From NCBI GenBank assembly GCA_030267565.1, contig BRXU01000020.1, forward strand, positions 1,432,501-1,496,500: DNA of 64,000 bases, read 5' to 3'. The position numbers and the translations under genes were made by a program. Of this stretch, positions 21,886 through 48,829 are shown piece after piece (positions within the stretch are counted from its first letter, which is position 1; each line of letters begins with the position of its first letter). The notes under the pieces are model-generated. The model worked only from the letters and a program-made list of their open reading frames with translations. It was not told where the DNA came from and did not search any database. This stretch comes from Pleodorina starrii (Eukaryota > Chlorophyta > Chlorophyceae > Chlamydomonadales > Volvocaceae).

Positions 21886-22456
21886 AGGAGGCGATTTTCC
21901 GGCTAAACACGGCCCCGGGAAATATCATGCCCACCTGTGAGGCCGGATTACCTAAACCTTCAGCTTTTTGCACGGCAAAAGTATGTTCAGATATCAAAAT
22001 TTTCCCCCGAATATATATTCATATCTTAAGGTAGCCACCCTGGTTACTGGTTCCTACGTACTGTGGTCGCGGGTTGCCATGCCTCAGGTCCCTGCACAAG
22101 AGTGGTCTCAAAGGACCCCAGTTGTTCCTCTCTGCTGGGTGGCTCGCACGTACGGTCTGGCTGCTTCCTCTATAGTACATGGCTGCTTCCTCTGCTGTCG
22201 TCCCGTTGGCTGTACCTTCTGGAAAATCTGGAGCCCACCGTAGCAAGAACGAATGACCACCACTTACTTGCGGCCGGGAAGATAGATATTTCAGGTTCGT
22301 CCCCGCGCGATATGTACTTAAAGTGGCCCGAAATGGCCCCTGCTGCCCGTGTGCAGCCCGCCGTTCCTGCCAGGAAGTCTTACACCTGGGACTACAATCT
22401 AGACACCCAGCCACGCATCCCCGCCATCAATCAAGCGGCAGATTAGAAGCGCACGA
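21886..22456. other. Repeat-rich spacer
   Basis: Nothing recognised on either strand. Open frames of 90-130 codons overlap each other in different frames and show no domain. Confidence 0.4.
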
Positions 22457-23093
22457 AGGTGGCGCCTGCCAGCCGACTAGGTGGCGCCTGCCAGCCAACT
22501 AGGTGGCGCCTGCCAGCCGACTAGGTGGCGCCTGCCAGCCGACTAGGTGGCGCCTGCCAGCCGACTAGGTGGCGCCTGCCAGCCGACTAGGTGGCGCCTG
22601 CCAGCCGACTAGGTGGCGCCTGCCAGCCAACTAGGTGGCGCCTGCCAGCCGACTAGGTGGCGCCTGCCAGCCAACTAGGTGGCGCCTGCCAGCCGACTAG
22701 GTGGCGCCTGCCAGCCAACTAGGTGGCGCCTGCCAGCCGACTAGGTGGCGCCTGCCAGCCAACTAGGTGGCGCCTGCCAGCCAACTAGGTGGCGCCTGCC
22801 AGCCAACTAGGTGGCGCCTGCCAGCCAACTAGGTGGCGCCTGCCAGCCAACTAGGTGGCGCCTGCCAGCCAACTAGGTGGCGCCTGCCAGCCAACTAGGT
22901 GGCGCCTGCCAGCCAACTAGGTGGCGCCTGCCAGCCAACTAGGTGGCGCCTGCCAGCCGACTAGGTGGCGCCTGCCAGCCAACTAGGTGGCGCCTGCCAG
23001 CCAACTAGGTGGCGCCTGCCAGCCGACTAGGTGGCGCCTGCCAGCCAACTAGGTGGCGCCTGCCAGCCGACCAGGTGGCGCCTGCCAGCCAAC
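22457..23093. repeat. 22-bp minisatellite, about 29 copies
   Basis: Tandem array of AGGTGGCGCCTGCCAGCC(A/G)ACT, period 22 bp, 637 bp in all. Copies are almost identical. The main variation is a single A/G position (CCAACT against CCGACT) plus one CCGACC copy near the right end. The unit contains the palindrome GGCGCC. Confidence 0.97.
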
Positions 23094-23299
23094 ATAAACT
23101 TTATCTTCTATACTACGAACTGGACCTTTCTGGCATTCAGCGGACATCCAGCAATAAACATCAAGTAAGCAGCAACATTGCCGCCGTCTAACATTTGGTG
23201 TCATCCGGCAGGAAACAGCTCGGATTTGCATGCGGCAAACTGCATGCCCCTCCCGCCCCTCCTGCTGTATGTATCCTGTTCGATGGAGGTTGGATAACC

Positions 23300-24188
23300 C
23301 ATCTACCCCTCGCTACACTCCTGCTGCACCGACCCCTGCTGCTGCATCAACCCCTGCTGCTGCATCAACCCTGCTGCATCAACCCCTGCTGCTGCACTGA
23401 CCACTGCTGCTGCATCAACCCCTGCTGCTGCATCAACCCCTGCTCTGCATCAGCCCCTGCTGCACCGACCCCTGCAAACTGCACGCTACGTATCCCGGCA
23501 CCTCTGCCAGCCCACCATTGCGGTGGGACCTTCTCGCACAGACTATATATGACGAGTCACTGACCACGCACCTGCTGACTCGTGCGTACCCTAACCTTCA
23601 ACCCCCCGCGCGCCCGCTACAGACACACCATCGTATCCCGATACTCGCTGCTGCTGACCTCGCCCAGCTACCATCGCCCACTCATTCTATATCAAGCCGC
23701 GCCATAACACCTGCACGGCGCCATCTGCAATAAATTTGCCGTGCGTGCGTGTGCAGGCGGCAGGGGCCCGTCCTCGCTCTTGGACGTCATACTGCAAAAG
23801 ATGAAATGCTGCCATCACCCGCTCCCCTCACTCAGCTGCTTGCTTGCCCGGCGCTACTGGAGCTGCATCTGCCGCCACCGCCCGCCGCCGCCACAGCAGC
23901 ACACGCACGCCGTCGTCGTCAACGTCTGCTGCTGTGTCCCACCCTTCACAAGTAAGGCCCCAATACCATCGCTGCCAGTGGAACTCGCTCATCGCCGTCG
24001 GTTTCGAACCGGACGGACCATCACGTGGCCGTTGTCGTGTCTCGCCACGAGCGATGACTCCAGGCTTGCCCAGGTGCTTCTACATGCATACGGGTGCACC
24101 AGCAGCCGCCATGCTCCCGTTGGGCTCGTCTATCTGGCGTCCTCCACCGAAACGTTTTTGATGGTGACCTTGGAGCCCTGAAGGATGG
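23300..24188 (-). pseudogene. R4 block, copy 1, with decayed MIB-like exon
   Basis: Homologous to 43590-44419 and 54345-55135. It begins with a 15-bp-type repeat (CTGCTGCACCGACCC and variants). On the minus strand its high-coordinate end encodes a MIB/KEG-like module start (GSKVTIKNVSVEDAR), broken at once by a short insertion with an in-frame stop near 24137. The block lies about 1.2 kb after the end of gene B, where copy 3 lies relative to gene C, so it looks like a duplicated remnant of a family gene rather than a free transposon. Confidence 0.6.
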
Positions 24189-24760
24189 ATTTGAGTAGAT
24201 GTACACGTGTAAAAAATGTAGACCCTCTCTTTCGGGGGGTTAAGGGTAGAAATTTTATTTACCGAACATCTGAGAGATTTCTTAAAGAATGTTCTTAGCC
24301 CCCTGGGACCCGACCGACCGACCTTGTCGTACGTACCGTCCTTGTGTCATACACTCTCAAAACTTCATAAACCTCACCCGGAAAGCAGCAGCTGTAATAC
24401 ACAACGTACTTTATGTGTATACACTTATATTGTCTGCCAGAAAACGCAAACAAGTGTTCGCCCTCCCCAAGCCCAGGCCACCCCGTCCCCGCCCACGGTG
24501 TAGCCATGTTAGTATACCCTGGCCGTAAGCCGGGACTCTTCCTGTTCTAAAGCCATAATGCCGACTATACCTTTGCCCACACCCAAAACATAGGACAATC
24601 TATGCAGCATGCATAAAGCAGGCACCGGGAAATATTTATGCAGGGTGATGGAAGAAGCGATTGGGCCCCGAAGCGTGCCAAATAAAGGGCATTGAACTGG
24701 GGCGAGGCCGCTGCTGTGGGTACTGTCCGTACGTATTTCGGCACAAGTGTCGTAATGAAA
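24189..24760. other. Downstream flank of gene B, homologous to the flank of gene C
   Basis: Non-coding. From about 24560 it aligns with 55620-55830 (shared GCCCCGAA.CGTGCCAAAT and GGCCGCTGCTG...CCGTA). This is evidence that genes B and C and their flanks came from one duplicated segment. Confidence 0.6.
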
Positions 24761-25063
24761 AAGGTTTTCATGAGAAATCATCGTTCGTTACACACAAAGG
24801 GTACCTGCAAGCAATGAAAGCCGTCCTTATTCGGTAGGTAGGCCGGGTGAGGGCCGGCTACCGCGAAAGCTATCGCTAAGGCCTTAATGCCCACAGCCTC
24901 GCAGAAACCACCCTATGTAGCTACAAAACCCGAAAATCACTCCTCCACGCCTTCGCGGACACCTTAACTGGCACCATGTGCCGTACCAACGCCCTTATGA
25001 GGGCACAACTCCTCTGAGTTCACAGAAAACCTTGGTTTTCTAGCGTTGCACTCAGAAAACCTT
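24761..25063. mobile_element. R5 miniature element, copy 1
   Basis: 303-bp element with short inverted ends AAGGTTTTC / GAAAACCTT and an internal hairpin-rich core (GGCCGGGTGAGGGCCGGC). Other copies are at 62156-62461 (same orientation) and 60004-60239 (inverted, shorter). The homologous flank at 55.8 kb lacks it, giving an empty-site comparison. Confidence 0.75.
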
Positions 25064-25372
25064 CAGTTTTACATACGAGCCAGAGCCCCAACCGGTTAGT
25101 ATTTCATCCGCCCAAACAGTTCAAACGACAGGTTTGAAGAAGGATACTCGTTTGGTATCAATCGCGCTGGCAGAGTAATTCGAAGGAGGGTAGAAGATTT
25201 CGATTGCCGGGGATGCACGCATCGATGTTGCCCCCACTGAATCCCTGCGACATGCATATACACACCGACCGGTAGGTTTATTCAGGGCCTCCGGCCCATC
25301 GGCTCCTGTATGTACCTGGACGCATGCGCCAGAGTCAAACCCGACAAAGTCGTATCGACCTCAAAGCCAAAG
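25064..25372. other. 3' flank of gene B
   Basis: Non-coding stretch homologous to about 55840-55980 (CATACGAGCCAGAG, CATTTCATCCG and GGTTTGAAGAAGGAT-like segments). No polyadenylation signal is clear. Confidence 0.5.
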
Positions 25373-41627
<16,255 letters not shown>

Positions 41628-42179
41628 GGCGGGCTTACTTCTCGCCCGGGCTCAACTTAAAGCTGGTGAGCAACAGTAGAGTTAGCTACTTCGTAAAACA
41701 TGCTGCTTGAAGCCCTGTGAAGCCCTTACGGTCACATGCAAACGTATCCTCTGCGGTAAAGCCCCTGCTGAAGTCCGGCTATTACGGAACCAGAATAATT
41801 CGGTACAAAATAAGAATTCAATTTCGGATTTGGCAATTGTTCCCGGCGACATAATAGGTGTACCTTTTACGACAGCAGGCAGGAGGAAAAGTACTGTAAC
41901 ATGTAATGGATGTTGCGAAAGGTGGCAAATGTTCAAATCTTAAATGTTCTGTGAAGAACAAGCTGCATATCAGCAGGTTCTGAGGGTCAGGCCGGCACGC
42001 ACTCGACGGCCCAACGGAGCGTTGGGGCGTTCTGGCGCCTGTCGACGTGTTGCGCGTGCTTGAATCTCGGGTGACAACATGGAAATAACATATAACAGGC
42101 GAAGTCAGTGCGTGCCACAGGGTTCTGAGGAGATAAGTACGTTCACCGAGCTAGCCTAGCTAGCTGTCTCGTCCCAGGG
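41628..42179. promoter_or_regulatory. Upstream region of gene B
   Basis: Non-coding region 5' of the gene B start. About 41705-41870 resembles 47335-47405 plus 48043-48130 (GTGAAGCCCTT, AAACGTATCCT, GAAGTCCGGCT). A promoter must lie here if the start is right, but no TATA box or initiator can be singled out. Confidence 0.4.
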
Positions 42180-42690
42180 CCCCAGAGTGTCCATCTGCAG
42201 CACTGCGGCTCTGGGACGTTGTCTTCCCTCTGCGGTACCGCAATCGGCCATGGAACAAAGACGGGTGGCGGCTGTGCATGTATGGAGGCCGGCAAGCAGG
42301 CATACTCGGAACTTTCACACATGGTTGGTCCCAGTCCTAACCGTCGGAGCCGGCCGTTCACCGAATGGTGGATTTCGCTTGGGAAGGGTGCGTGGGCTGT
42401 TCGTGGGCCTCGGCCACCGGTTATTGCGGATGGTCTCGGGTGGCCAGGGAAGCGGCCCCGCAACGGGAGGATTTGCGCTCCGCTGATCTGTTGACTACAT
42501 CTCGACCTGCTGTATCGTATCGGGGGGGCCGTTCGGGCGGAGGTCTCGTCCATTTGCAGCCACCGAGTTTCAGTCGGGTTTGCGGAGGGGTGCATCCATC
42601 GCCCATTGCGTGGGGAGTATCGTGGCTTGTTCTGATGGTCGCGGGTTGCCATGCCTTAGACAAACACGCACCGGATGCACTGATCACTTA
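42180..42690. repeat. R3 block, copy 2
   Basis: Homologous to 21361-21885: TCTGCGGTACCGCAATCGGC, GGGAGGATTTGCGCTCC and GTTTGCGGAGGG segments are shared in the same order. No coding function seen. Confidence 0.6.
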
Positions 42691-43084
42691 GAACTGGTGA
42701 TGCGGCCCCCCCTGCTGCTGCTGCGGCGGTCTTTCCTCAGGGGGGCGCGGGTAAACTAAAGTTCAGGCCAGTCTTATTAGGGTTACGGGTAGTGCTCCGG
42801 AAACGCCACCACTGCACAGCTTAGTTTTAGAGAGGTTTGAAGGGGGGCGCGGGTAAACTACACACGTTGCCTTGGGAGTGTGCATGGAATTCAAACCGGC
42901 GTTCCGTCATAAGCGGCAGTGTCGGAACAAAGTTAGGCGCGGCCTGTGGTACGCTAGTCCGTCCCTTCGCCGGCAGAGTCTGCAATGTACGTATGTGCAG
43001 AGCCGAAATAATACTGCAATCTGCACCCTACCGCCCGCTCGCTCGTGCGGACGTGCGCACGCCGTGGCGGCCGCAGGCGGCGCC
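42691..43084. other. Spacer between R3 and R2
   Basis: No supported gene. A GGGGGGCGCGGGTAAACTA segment occurs twice (near 42737 and 42841), suggesting a local duplication of about 100 bp. Confidence 0.4.
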
Positions 43085-43575
43085 TGCGTGTGCTCCACTG
43101 TTACTGATAATATATAATAAGCGTGGGTGGGGTTTGGTCCTTGCTTACCCTGGCGTAGCATAGGGGATTAGGCAGGATAACCTGATAATAAATGGCGATC
43201 CGATCGAATGGCCCGTTCTTAAGCAATAAGCAACGCCGCCCCGGGTGAGGTCCGCTAGCTTCGAGCGACGCCCAATCGCGCACGTTGGGTGTGCAACCGT
43301 GCGTGAGCTCGCCCAGCCCGACCAGCCCGGCCGAACATACATACACGTCCCGTCTAACACGCAGCGCGCGGTTCCTGGGGTAGACGCACGCAGGAACGCC
43401 AACTAACTCCCCCATCCAATTGAAACAAAGACCCACCCACGAGTGGTGCAGGGCCCGCTAGTCCGCTGAACACACGTGGAGCGATACGGCGACCAGCACT
43501 GTCAGTTCTCGGGGCGTCCCAATCTCCATCGAGCCAGTTGACCAACGCTCCCTGAAGATCATCGCCCACTGCTGG
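43085..43575. repeat. R2 block, copy 2
   Basis: Shares TAAGCGTGGGTGGG, CTAGCTTCGAGCGACGCCCA and GTCAGTTCTCGGGGCGTCCC with copies at 20985-21360 and 53580-54068. The last motif is absent from copy 1 and present in copy 3. It is directly followed by R4, as in the 54 kb locus. Confidence 0.65.
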
Positions 43576-43589
43576 TGGCACTGGCACAA

Positions 43590-44419
43590 ACCCCTACAGA
43601 ACCGACCCCTGCTGCACCGACCCCTGCTGCACCGACCCCTGCTGCACCGACCCCTGCTGCACCGATCCCTGCTGAACCGAACACTGCTGCACCGAACACT
43701 GCTGCACCGAACCCACCGTGCAAACGGTAGGCTATCCCGTGGGCTGGCAGCGGCACCGCTGCCAGCAGCCTACCTTAGCGGTGGGACCTTCCCGCACAGT
43801 CTATGAGTCACCGACCTCGCGCACCTGCTGACTCGTGCGTACCATAACCCTTATTACCCCCCCCCGTCCGCCACACACGCACACCCCATCGTAAATATCC
43901 CGATGCTCGCCGCCGCGCGCTGACCTCGCCCACCATCGCTCACTCAACCTACATCCAGCCGCGCCACAATATCTGCACGGCGCCATCTGCAATAATTTCA
44001 TGGCCGTGCGTGTCTGTGCAGACGGCACGCAGGGGATACTGCAAAGGACAAAAAACTGCCATCATCACCGGTTCGCATCTCGTCCTATCTTGCCCGCCTG
44101 GCGCTGCCGGGCGGGGCTGCATCTGCCGCCACCGCCCGCCGCCACAGCAGCACACGCCGTCGTCGTCAATCAACGTCTGCTGTGTCCCACACTTCACAAG
44201 TTGGGGCCCCAATACCAGTGGAACTCGCTCATCACCGTCGGTTTCGAACCGGACCTTCACGTCAGCGTTGTCGTGTCTCTCCGTCCACGATGACTCCAGG
44301 CTTTGCCCAGGTAGGTGCTTCTCCATACGGGTGCACCAGCCGTCATCCATGCTCCAGATGGGCTCGTCTGGCGTCCTCAACCGAAACGTTTTGAAGGTGA
44401 TCCTGGCGCCCTGAAGCAT
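43590..44419 (-). pseudogene. R4 block, copy 2, with MIB-like exon remnant
   Basis: Starts with tandem CTGCTGCACCGACCC (about five 15-bp units plus variants) and ends on the minus strand with a MIB-type module (LQGARITFKTF, DDGWCTRMEKHL, HDNADVKVRFETDGDERVPL). Of the three R4 copies this has the longest open reading across the module, but the segment between the first motif and GGW has shifted frame compared with intact repeats. There is no convincing partner exon, so it is called a relic of a family gene. Confidence 0.6.
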
Positions 44420-44576
44420 TGTTTTGCGTTTCCATGCCACCACCAAGTCCTTCTTGCCGGCCGTGCTGGTGTACGTCCGATAAGTCGACCTGGGTGCGTG
44501 GATGACGCACCATTCACAATCAGAAAGGTTCATTACGTTGCGGTTGGTAAGTTGGTGAGTGTGTGATTTCCTACGT

Positions 44577-44625
44577 AAACATGGAGTCCGGGTACGAAAC
44601 ACCTTCGTACCCGGACTCCATGTTT
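44577..44625. repeat. Perfect hairpin, 22-bp arms
   Basis: Arms at 44577-44598 and 44604-44625 are perfect inverted copies (AACATGGAGTCCGGGTACGA core) around a 5-bp loop ACACC. It lies between the R4 relic and the retroelement region. It could be a stem-loop in RNA or a foldback footprint. Confidence 0.95.
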
Positions 44626-44637
44626 AGGAGATCGGAG

Positions 44638-45774
44638 CTAGCGGATTGGTGTGAACTCGTGTCTGCCGCATGTCTTGGTAGGTAGACGGATAGGTTCGGT
44701 CGGTCGAACATGCGTGGTCGGACATACAGCACTTGATCTGAATAACACGCTATTTGTGATTAATAACATACATATACATATGCGCATGTCGGTCCGCTCG
44801 CTGAACAAATTGAGGAGGCGAATGAGCCTGCATACAAGTACCCGGCACATGTGATGAGCTGCAGCTGGCCTTCCAGTAAATAAATAGACAAACATATGTT
44901 CGCTTGCGGTGGTGGGGGGGATATCCACGTATAGGCCGGAGCCCGTGAACGGTAACGTAACGTAACAGAAGAATTCCGTCGCATCTGCAAAAGAACAGCG
45001 AGGTAAGCTGGCAAAACAGCAGGGGACGTTATATACAAACCGAGAGGGTGTAGCAAGTACGAGCGGAGCCGCCGCGGTGTCGAGGCGCGATGACGACGAG
45101 CTGAGGCTGGTAGAGAAGTGTAGGAAAGTCGCTGAAGTGGCTGAGCGACGTGCTGTGAAGCGGTCCGAGAAAGTGCGGCTGGGATGCAAGGAACGCCCCA
45201 GCCCCCGAAGCCCGCGGGAACCCAACTCACCTACGGCAGGAAAAGAGGGCACAGAGCAAGCAAAGGGTACGTGAAGCAACGGCAAGAACAGCGGGGCAAG
45301 CGTTACCGGCGAGACCCCATGCGAGTGCGGCTGGAGCTGCGGCTGGGGCTGGTGAGCTGGAGAGACGGGAAGGCTGCAAAGGTGAAATAAATAAAAGTAA
45401 TAAAAACAAAAAAGAGAAAAGAAGGGCAAGGACATCCTGCAAGTGTACGAGGGGTGGGCGGGGATAACCGCGGGCAGGAAACGCAAGTGGCACTCACAGA
45501 GGTGTGAAGCAGACGGGGAGGGGATAGTACAACGCAAGGAACGAAAGCCAAACAGGGACAAGGCAAAGAACGGGTCAAGCAGGGGGTCAAGGGCAGCGCG
45601 ACGGGCGACGGGCATAGACAGGGAACGAAAGCGAGGGGCAGGTAGGGCAGGGAGCACGTCGAGCAGGCGGGCAAGGGTAGGGAGACCAGGACGGCACGGC
45701 GGGGCCCCGCAGGGCTCCCCAAACAACCGTGCGGCCCAAGCGGCCATTGCATGCGGGCACGCCGGGGCGGACAA
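44638..45774 (-). other. Long open stretch after the retroelement RT tail, probably not a gene
   Basis: A 378-codon open frame rich in Pro, Ser, Leu and Arg begins 10 bp after the stop of the RT-like frame. It has no recognised domain and contains low-complexity pyrimidine-rich tracts. It could be the untranslated 3' part of the retroelement or a second ORF. Composition favours a chance open frame. Confidence 0.35.
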
Positions 45775-45783
45775 GGCAGGTGT

Positions 45784-46404
45784 CTAGGTGGGAGGCAGAG
45801 GCACCGCGAGGTCGCGAACAAGGGCTACCAGGCGGTCGCGGACGCGGGCGGGGAGCTGATGGTGCGTGGTACGCCGTTCGACGAGGAAGAGCTGAGGGTT
45901 GAAGAAGAGCTGTTCGTCGAGCGTCCGCAGCATGGTGTGTTGCGAGTACCCTTGCTTGATCAGCGCCACCAGGACGTGCGCCGTAGCCTCCACGAAATTG
46001 TCCACGTCCATGATGATCCGGCGAAGGCGGTGGAACTGGCTGAGGAAAAGATTGCGCTTGGCGGCTTCGTTCACATTAGAAGACACGTGAACGAAGCGCG
46101 ACAGCCGGACGCCGTCGAACGCCCGTTGCTCGCGTTTATCATAGAGGCGAGTAATGAAGCGGCTGCGGCCGGCCGGCGTGGGCGTGTGGACGAGAAGGAT
46201 GTCTAGGTACGGGAGCAGCCCCTCGCCGAGGTGGGAGTGGTCCTGCTGCGGAATGCCCAATTCAGGCGGATAGATTCCGTGCAGGACGAACGTCGCAGGG
46301 TCGAAAGGGTGACGCAGGTCCGGGAAGGGGGGTCCGGCCGGAACGGGGGCGACTGCCGGCGCCGCCGTGGCGGCGGCGGCGGCCGCGGCGGCGAGGGCGG
46401 CCAC
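45784..46404 (-). pseudogene. Retroelement reverse transcriptase C-terminal fragment, Penelope-like
   Basis: 206-codon frame. After an Ala/Pro-rich lead it has LLVHTPTPAGRSRFITRLYD followed by KR, RLSRFVHVSSNV, LSQFHRLRRIIMDVDNFVEA and ALIKQGYSQHTMLRTL. The order LYDKR, a F/P-H..SN segment, SQ..R..RI and (K/R)GY is the pattern seen at the end of the RT region in Penelope-like and some other protist retroelements. The catalytic YxDD part is not present, so this is a truncated copy. Family assignment is from memory of the pattern only. Confidence 0.5.
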
Positions 46405-46484
46405 CCGCTGGCGCGTGAAAGGGCGGGGGGCAGGGGCGGCGACGGAAGCGCGCCGGCGACGGGGCGTGGATGGGCCAGGCCCAG

Positions 46485-46580
46485 CCGACAGCCCGGGGGC
46501 TGGGACCAGGGAAACCCGTCATCCCACCCCCTCTGCTCCCATAACCCACGCCTCGGCTACCGGCCGGGCGTATCATTATA
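46485..46580 (-). repeat. R7 dispersed repeat, copy 3
   Basis: Reverse complement of the R7 sequence at 14613-14712 and 33270-33365, starting at an AATGATACGCCCGGCCGG border. On the minus strand it lies just upstream of the RT-like frame, so R7 may be the end of that retroelement and the other copies short remnants. Confidence 0.6.
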
Positions 46581-46649
46581 AAGCAAACAAGTACAGACGA
46601 CAGCCAGCCAGTTCCGCGCTGTGTCTCTACATATGCAGGCATGAATGCA

Positions 46650-46837
46650 CTTGCCTCGATCGTTCCGCGCCGATGAAGGCGCTTTGCAACATCCCTGCGC
46701 GCCCTAAGCTCGGGGACCGCCGCCAGGCTCCAGCTCGTTTGCCTGCTCGGCGGTGAGACCGTGCTCCGAAAGCCAATCCTCAATTAGGGCCCGGAGGCTA
46801 GTGTTGGGGATGACGGCCTTGCTGGACAGCGGTTGGT
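46650..46837 (-). pseudogene. U-box exon 5 pseudo-copy
   Basis: Duplicate of gene B exon 5. After acceptor TGTAG at 46838 it reads QPLSSKAVIPNTSLRALIED then WLSEHGLTAEQANELEPGGG. Loss of the poly-Ala part shifts the frame and a TAG follows (PRA-stop near 46704), although the downstream RRARRDV-like sequence and GC donor GCAAGT are still visible in another frame. Confidence 0.78.
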
Positions 46838-46894
46838 CTACAGAAAAGCAGGCCGTGTGGCATGACGGATACGGAAAAAGGAAAAGGAAATGTT

Positions 46895-47055
46895 ATTACT
46901 CGTGACCGTACGTAAGCTCTGGCGTGTGTTAAGGAAGCAGATTGATGCCTGTTTAGCGGATACAGCAGACCAGTACCGCCTGGTGCCGCGGTGACGGCAT
47001 TTTCGACTTACTGTAGATGTGTTGCTTTTCCCTCCGTGTATGGGCTCGGTAACTC
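46895..47055. mobile_element. Degenerate partial SINE copy
   Basis: Shares GTTAAGG.A.CAGATTGATGCC, CGCGGTGAC.GC.TTTT and neighbouring sequence with the SINE at 17976-18405. It lies in the intron between the two U-box pseudo-exons. No target duplication is visible. Confidence 0.55.
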
Positions 47056-47114
47056 CCTACATCCGTCGAGTCAATATATGTCTATCTGTAAGTGTCGTCG
47101 CACCATGTACTTAC

Positions 47115-47325
47115 TGGTCAGCGGATTATTGTTGCTGTTCCTGAAGTGGGCTTCAATCGCCTCCCGCTCGAACGTGTACCCGCTCTCCACCAGCATCACC
47201 GGGTCCCGCATAATCATCATTGTGATGGGGCACACGAACGACAAAGGTACCGACAACGCAGCAGCGGGTGCGGCCACCAGGAATCCTTCGGCCTCCAGCA
47301 CATGTTCATCCTCCATTTGCTGATG
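47115..47325 (-). pseudogene. U-box exon 4 pseudo-copy (5'-truncated)
   Basis: Minus-strand duplicate of gene B exon 4: MEDEHVLEAEGFLVAAPAAA, then LSVPLSFVCPITMMIMRDPV, ESGYTFEREAIEAHF and NNNPLTS, ending at donor GTAAGT as in gene B. The Ala/Pro lead of exon 4 is largely deleted and no acceptor or earlier exons are found. The U-box residues themselves look intact, so the loss of this gene may be fairly recent. Confidence 0.8.
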
Positions 47326-47405
47326 AAATTGAAAGCGATGTGAAGCCCTTTTGATTCCTTGCAAACGTATCCTTTGTGATAATCCCTGCAGAAGTCCGGC
47401 TCTAT

Positions 47406-48042
47406 GACGGTGTGTACACTTGGATTAAAATCGACGGATTAACAAAAAAATAACCCGTGCTCATCCAGCGCTAATCCGTGTTGTGTTTTCAAGGAGTTTG
47501 ATTAAGGCACGGATTAGGTACGGCAACCACCGCCATTTATCTTACAACCTTGCTATCGGCCAAACGACCGGTGCAATGTTTTGTGTTTATGCAATAGAAT
47601 TATAATATGACAAGCGCGTGTCGCAAGCGGCAAGTTGTGACCGCCAAGTATGTGGTCCCGGCAGAAAACTCAACCAAACACCGACCTGGGAATTGCTATG
47701 ACCTTTTTTAGAGATAATCATTAGGTTACTCAAGAAGGTTAATGAAGATATGCGCGGGAAGTACCCTAATCCTGAAATGCCGATTTGGTACTCGGTCGCT
47801 ACCGAGTATCAATTTTTTTACGCCAATTCCAAACTCTTCATCGTGTGAAAAGAAGTAAATCAAGCTAAGCACTTATCTGAATTTAATCTAAAGAAGGCTC
47901 GTACCGGCGCGTACAACGGTCCTTAATTCTCCCCATTGTAATCTGTCCAATCCGTGCTAATCCGTGCTAATCGCGCAGATGTTTACATGTGCGACGGATT
48001 AAGCCTCAATCCGTCGATTTTAATCCAAGTGTAAACACCTTC
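47406..48042. mobile_element. 637-bp MITE with 36-bp terminal inverted repeats
   Basis: Terminal inverted repeats at 47406-47441 and 48007-48042 differ at only a few positions (GTACACTTGGATTAAAATC core, followed by GACGGATT). A 3-bp TAT flanks both sides (47403-47405 and 48043-48045). CCGTGCTAATC-like motifs are repeated below the termini. There is no coding capacity. The 3-bp duplication would suit a Harbinger-like family, but the termini are not diagnostic. Confidence 0.85.
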
Positions 48043-48354
48043 TATCTTACGGGGCTTCTGGTGAATTCAATATTCCTCAGAATCAAACGATACCAAATAA
48101 AGATTGAAGTCCGGATTTGACAAGGCGTATCGGCTTCCTTGGAGCTAGCCGAAAACGGGCGGGGCGGGCCCCATCCCTATAGCAGTCAAACCGCCCTTAA
48201 GGGCAAAATATGGCCTTACGGTGTGCCCTTAAGGTCCAACCGCCCTAGCATGTTCAACGCCAAAACGTGTTTGGAAATAATTATTTATGCTTATTAAGCA
48301 GTATAAAAGCAATAGCCGCAGAAAAGCAGACCTCCCAAGTCAAATCCGTTCACA

Positions 48355-48590
48355 TGCCTTGGTCACATGTCCGGTCACAGTATTTTTGGTGTTGTCTTGT
48401 TGCATTTTGTACTTATACTAAGTAGTGCATATAAATACTCCAGCTTGGCTGATTGAAAGTGTCCTAACCTTAGTCGGTCTGAAGGGCAACCATGGTTGCC
48501 CTCCTCCAGCGTTCATAGTGAAGGTCACGAGTTTTGAAGGACGATGTCTAGGTTATCAATATGAACAGTATTAACTGTATTGGCGAGTAC
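48355..48590. repeat. Direct repeat, left copy (pairs with 52335-52575)
   Basis: Shares GGTTGTCTTGTTGC-like sequence, CCTTAGTCGG, the palindrome GGGCAACCATGGTTGCCC (48485-48502), CTCCTCCAGCGTTCATAG and ATTGGCGAGTA with the right copy in the same order and orientation. Identity is roughly three quarters by eye. Confidence 0.75.
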
Positions 48591-48829
48591 TGCAGCAGCT
48601 GCGGAAGCGACTTCGCGGAAATGGTTGTGCAGCTTGCCGCGGGAATAGCGCAAATGTAGAAGGACGCATGCAGGGTAAACGTCCTCTTCTATCTGCTTGC
48701 ACGGGCTATTGCAAGGAGCAGGCCGGGCACTGTGCTGCAAAGGCGCGACGGGTTCGCAAACGCCCCTGCGGACGCCTCGCCCTCCATCATGTATAAGCTG
48801 GAGTTTACACATATCTCACAGCTGAGAGG

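Noticed and set aside
22457..23093. CRISPR-like array
   Set aside because: The units are contiguous 22-bp tandem copies without unique spacers, in a eukaryotic intron-rich context.
44638..45774. 378-codon Pro/Ser-rich frame as a second retroelement protein
   Set aside because: It has no domain, biased composition and pyrimidine-rich tracts. It is listed only as an uncertain stretch.
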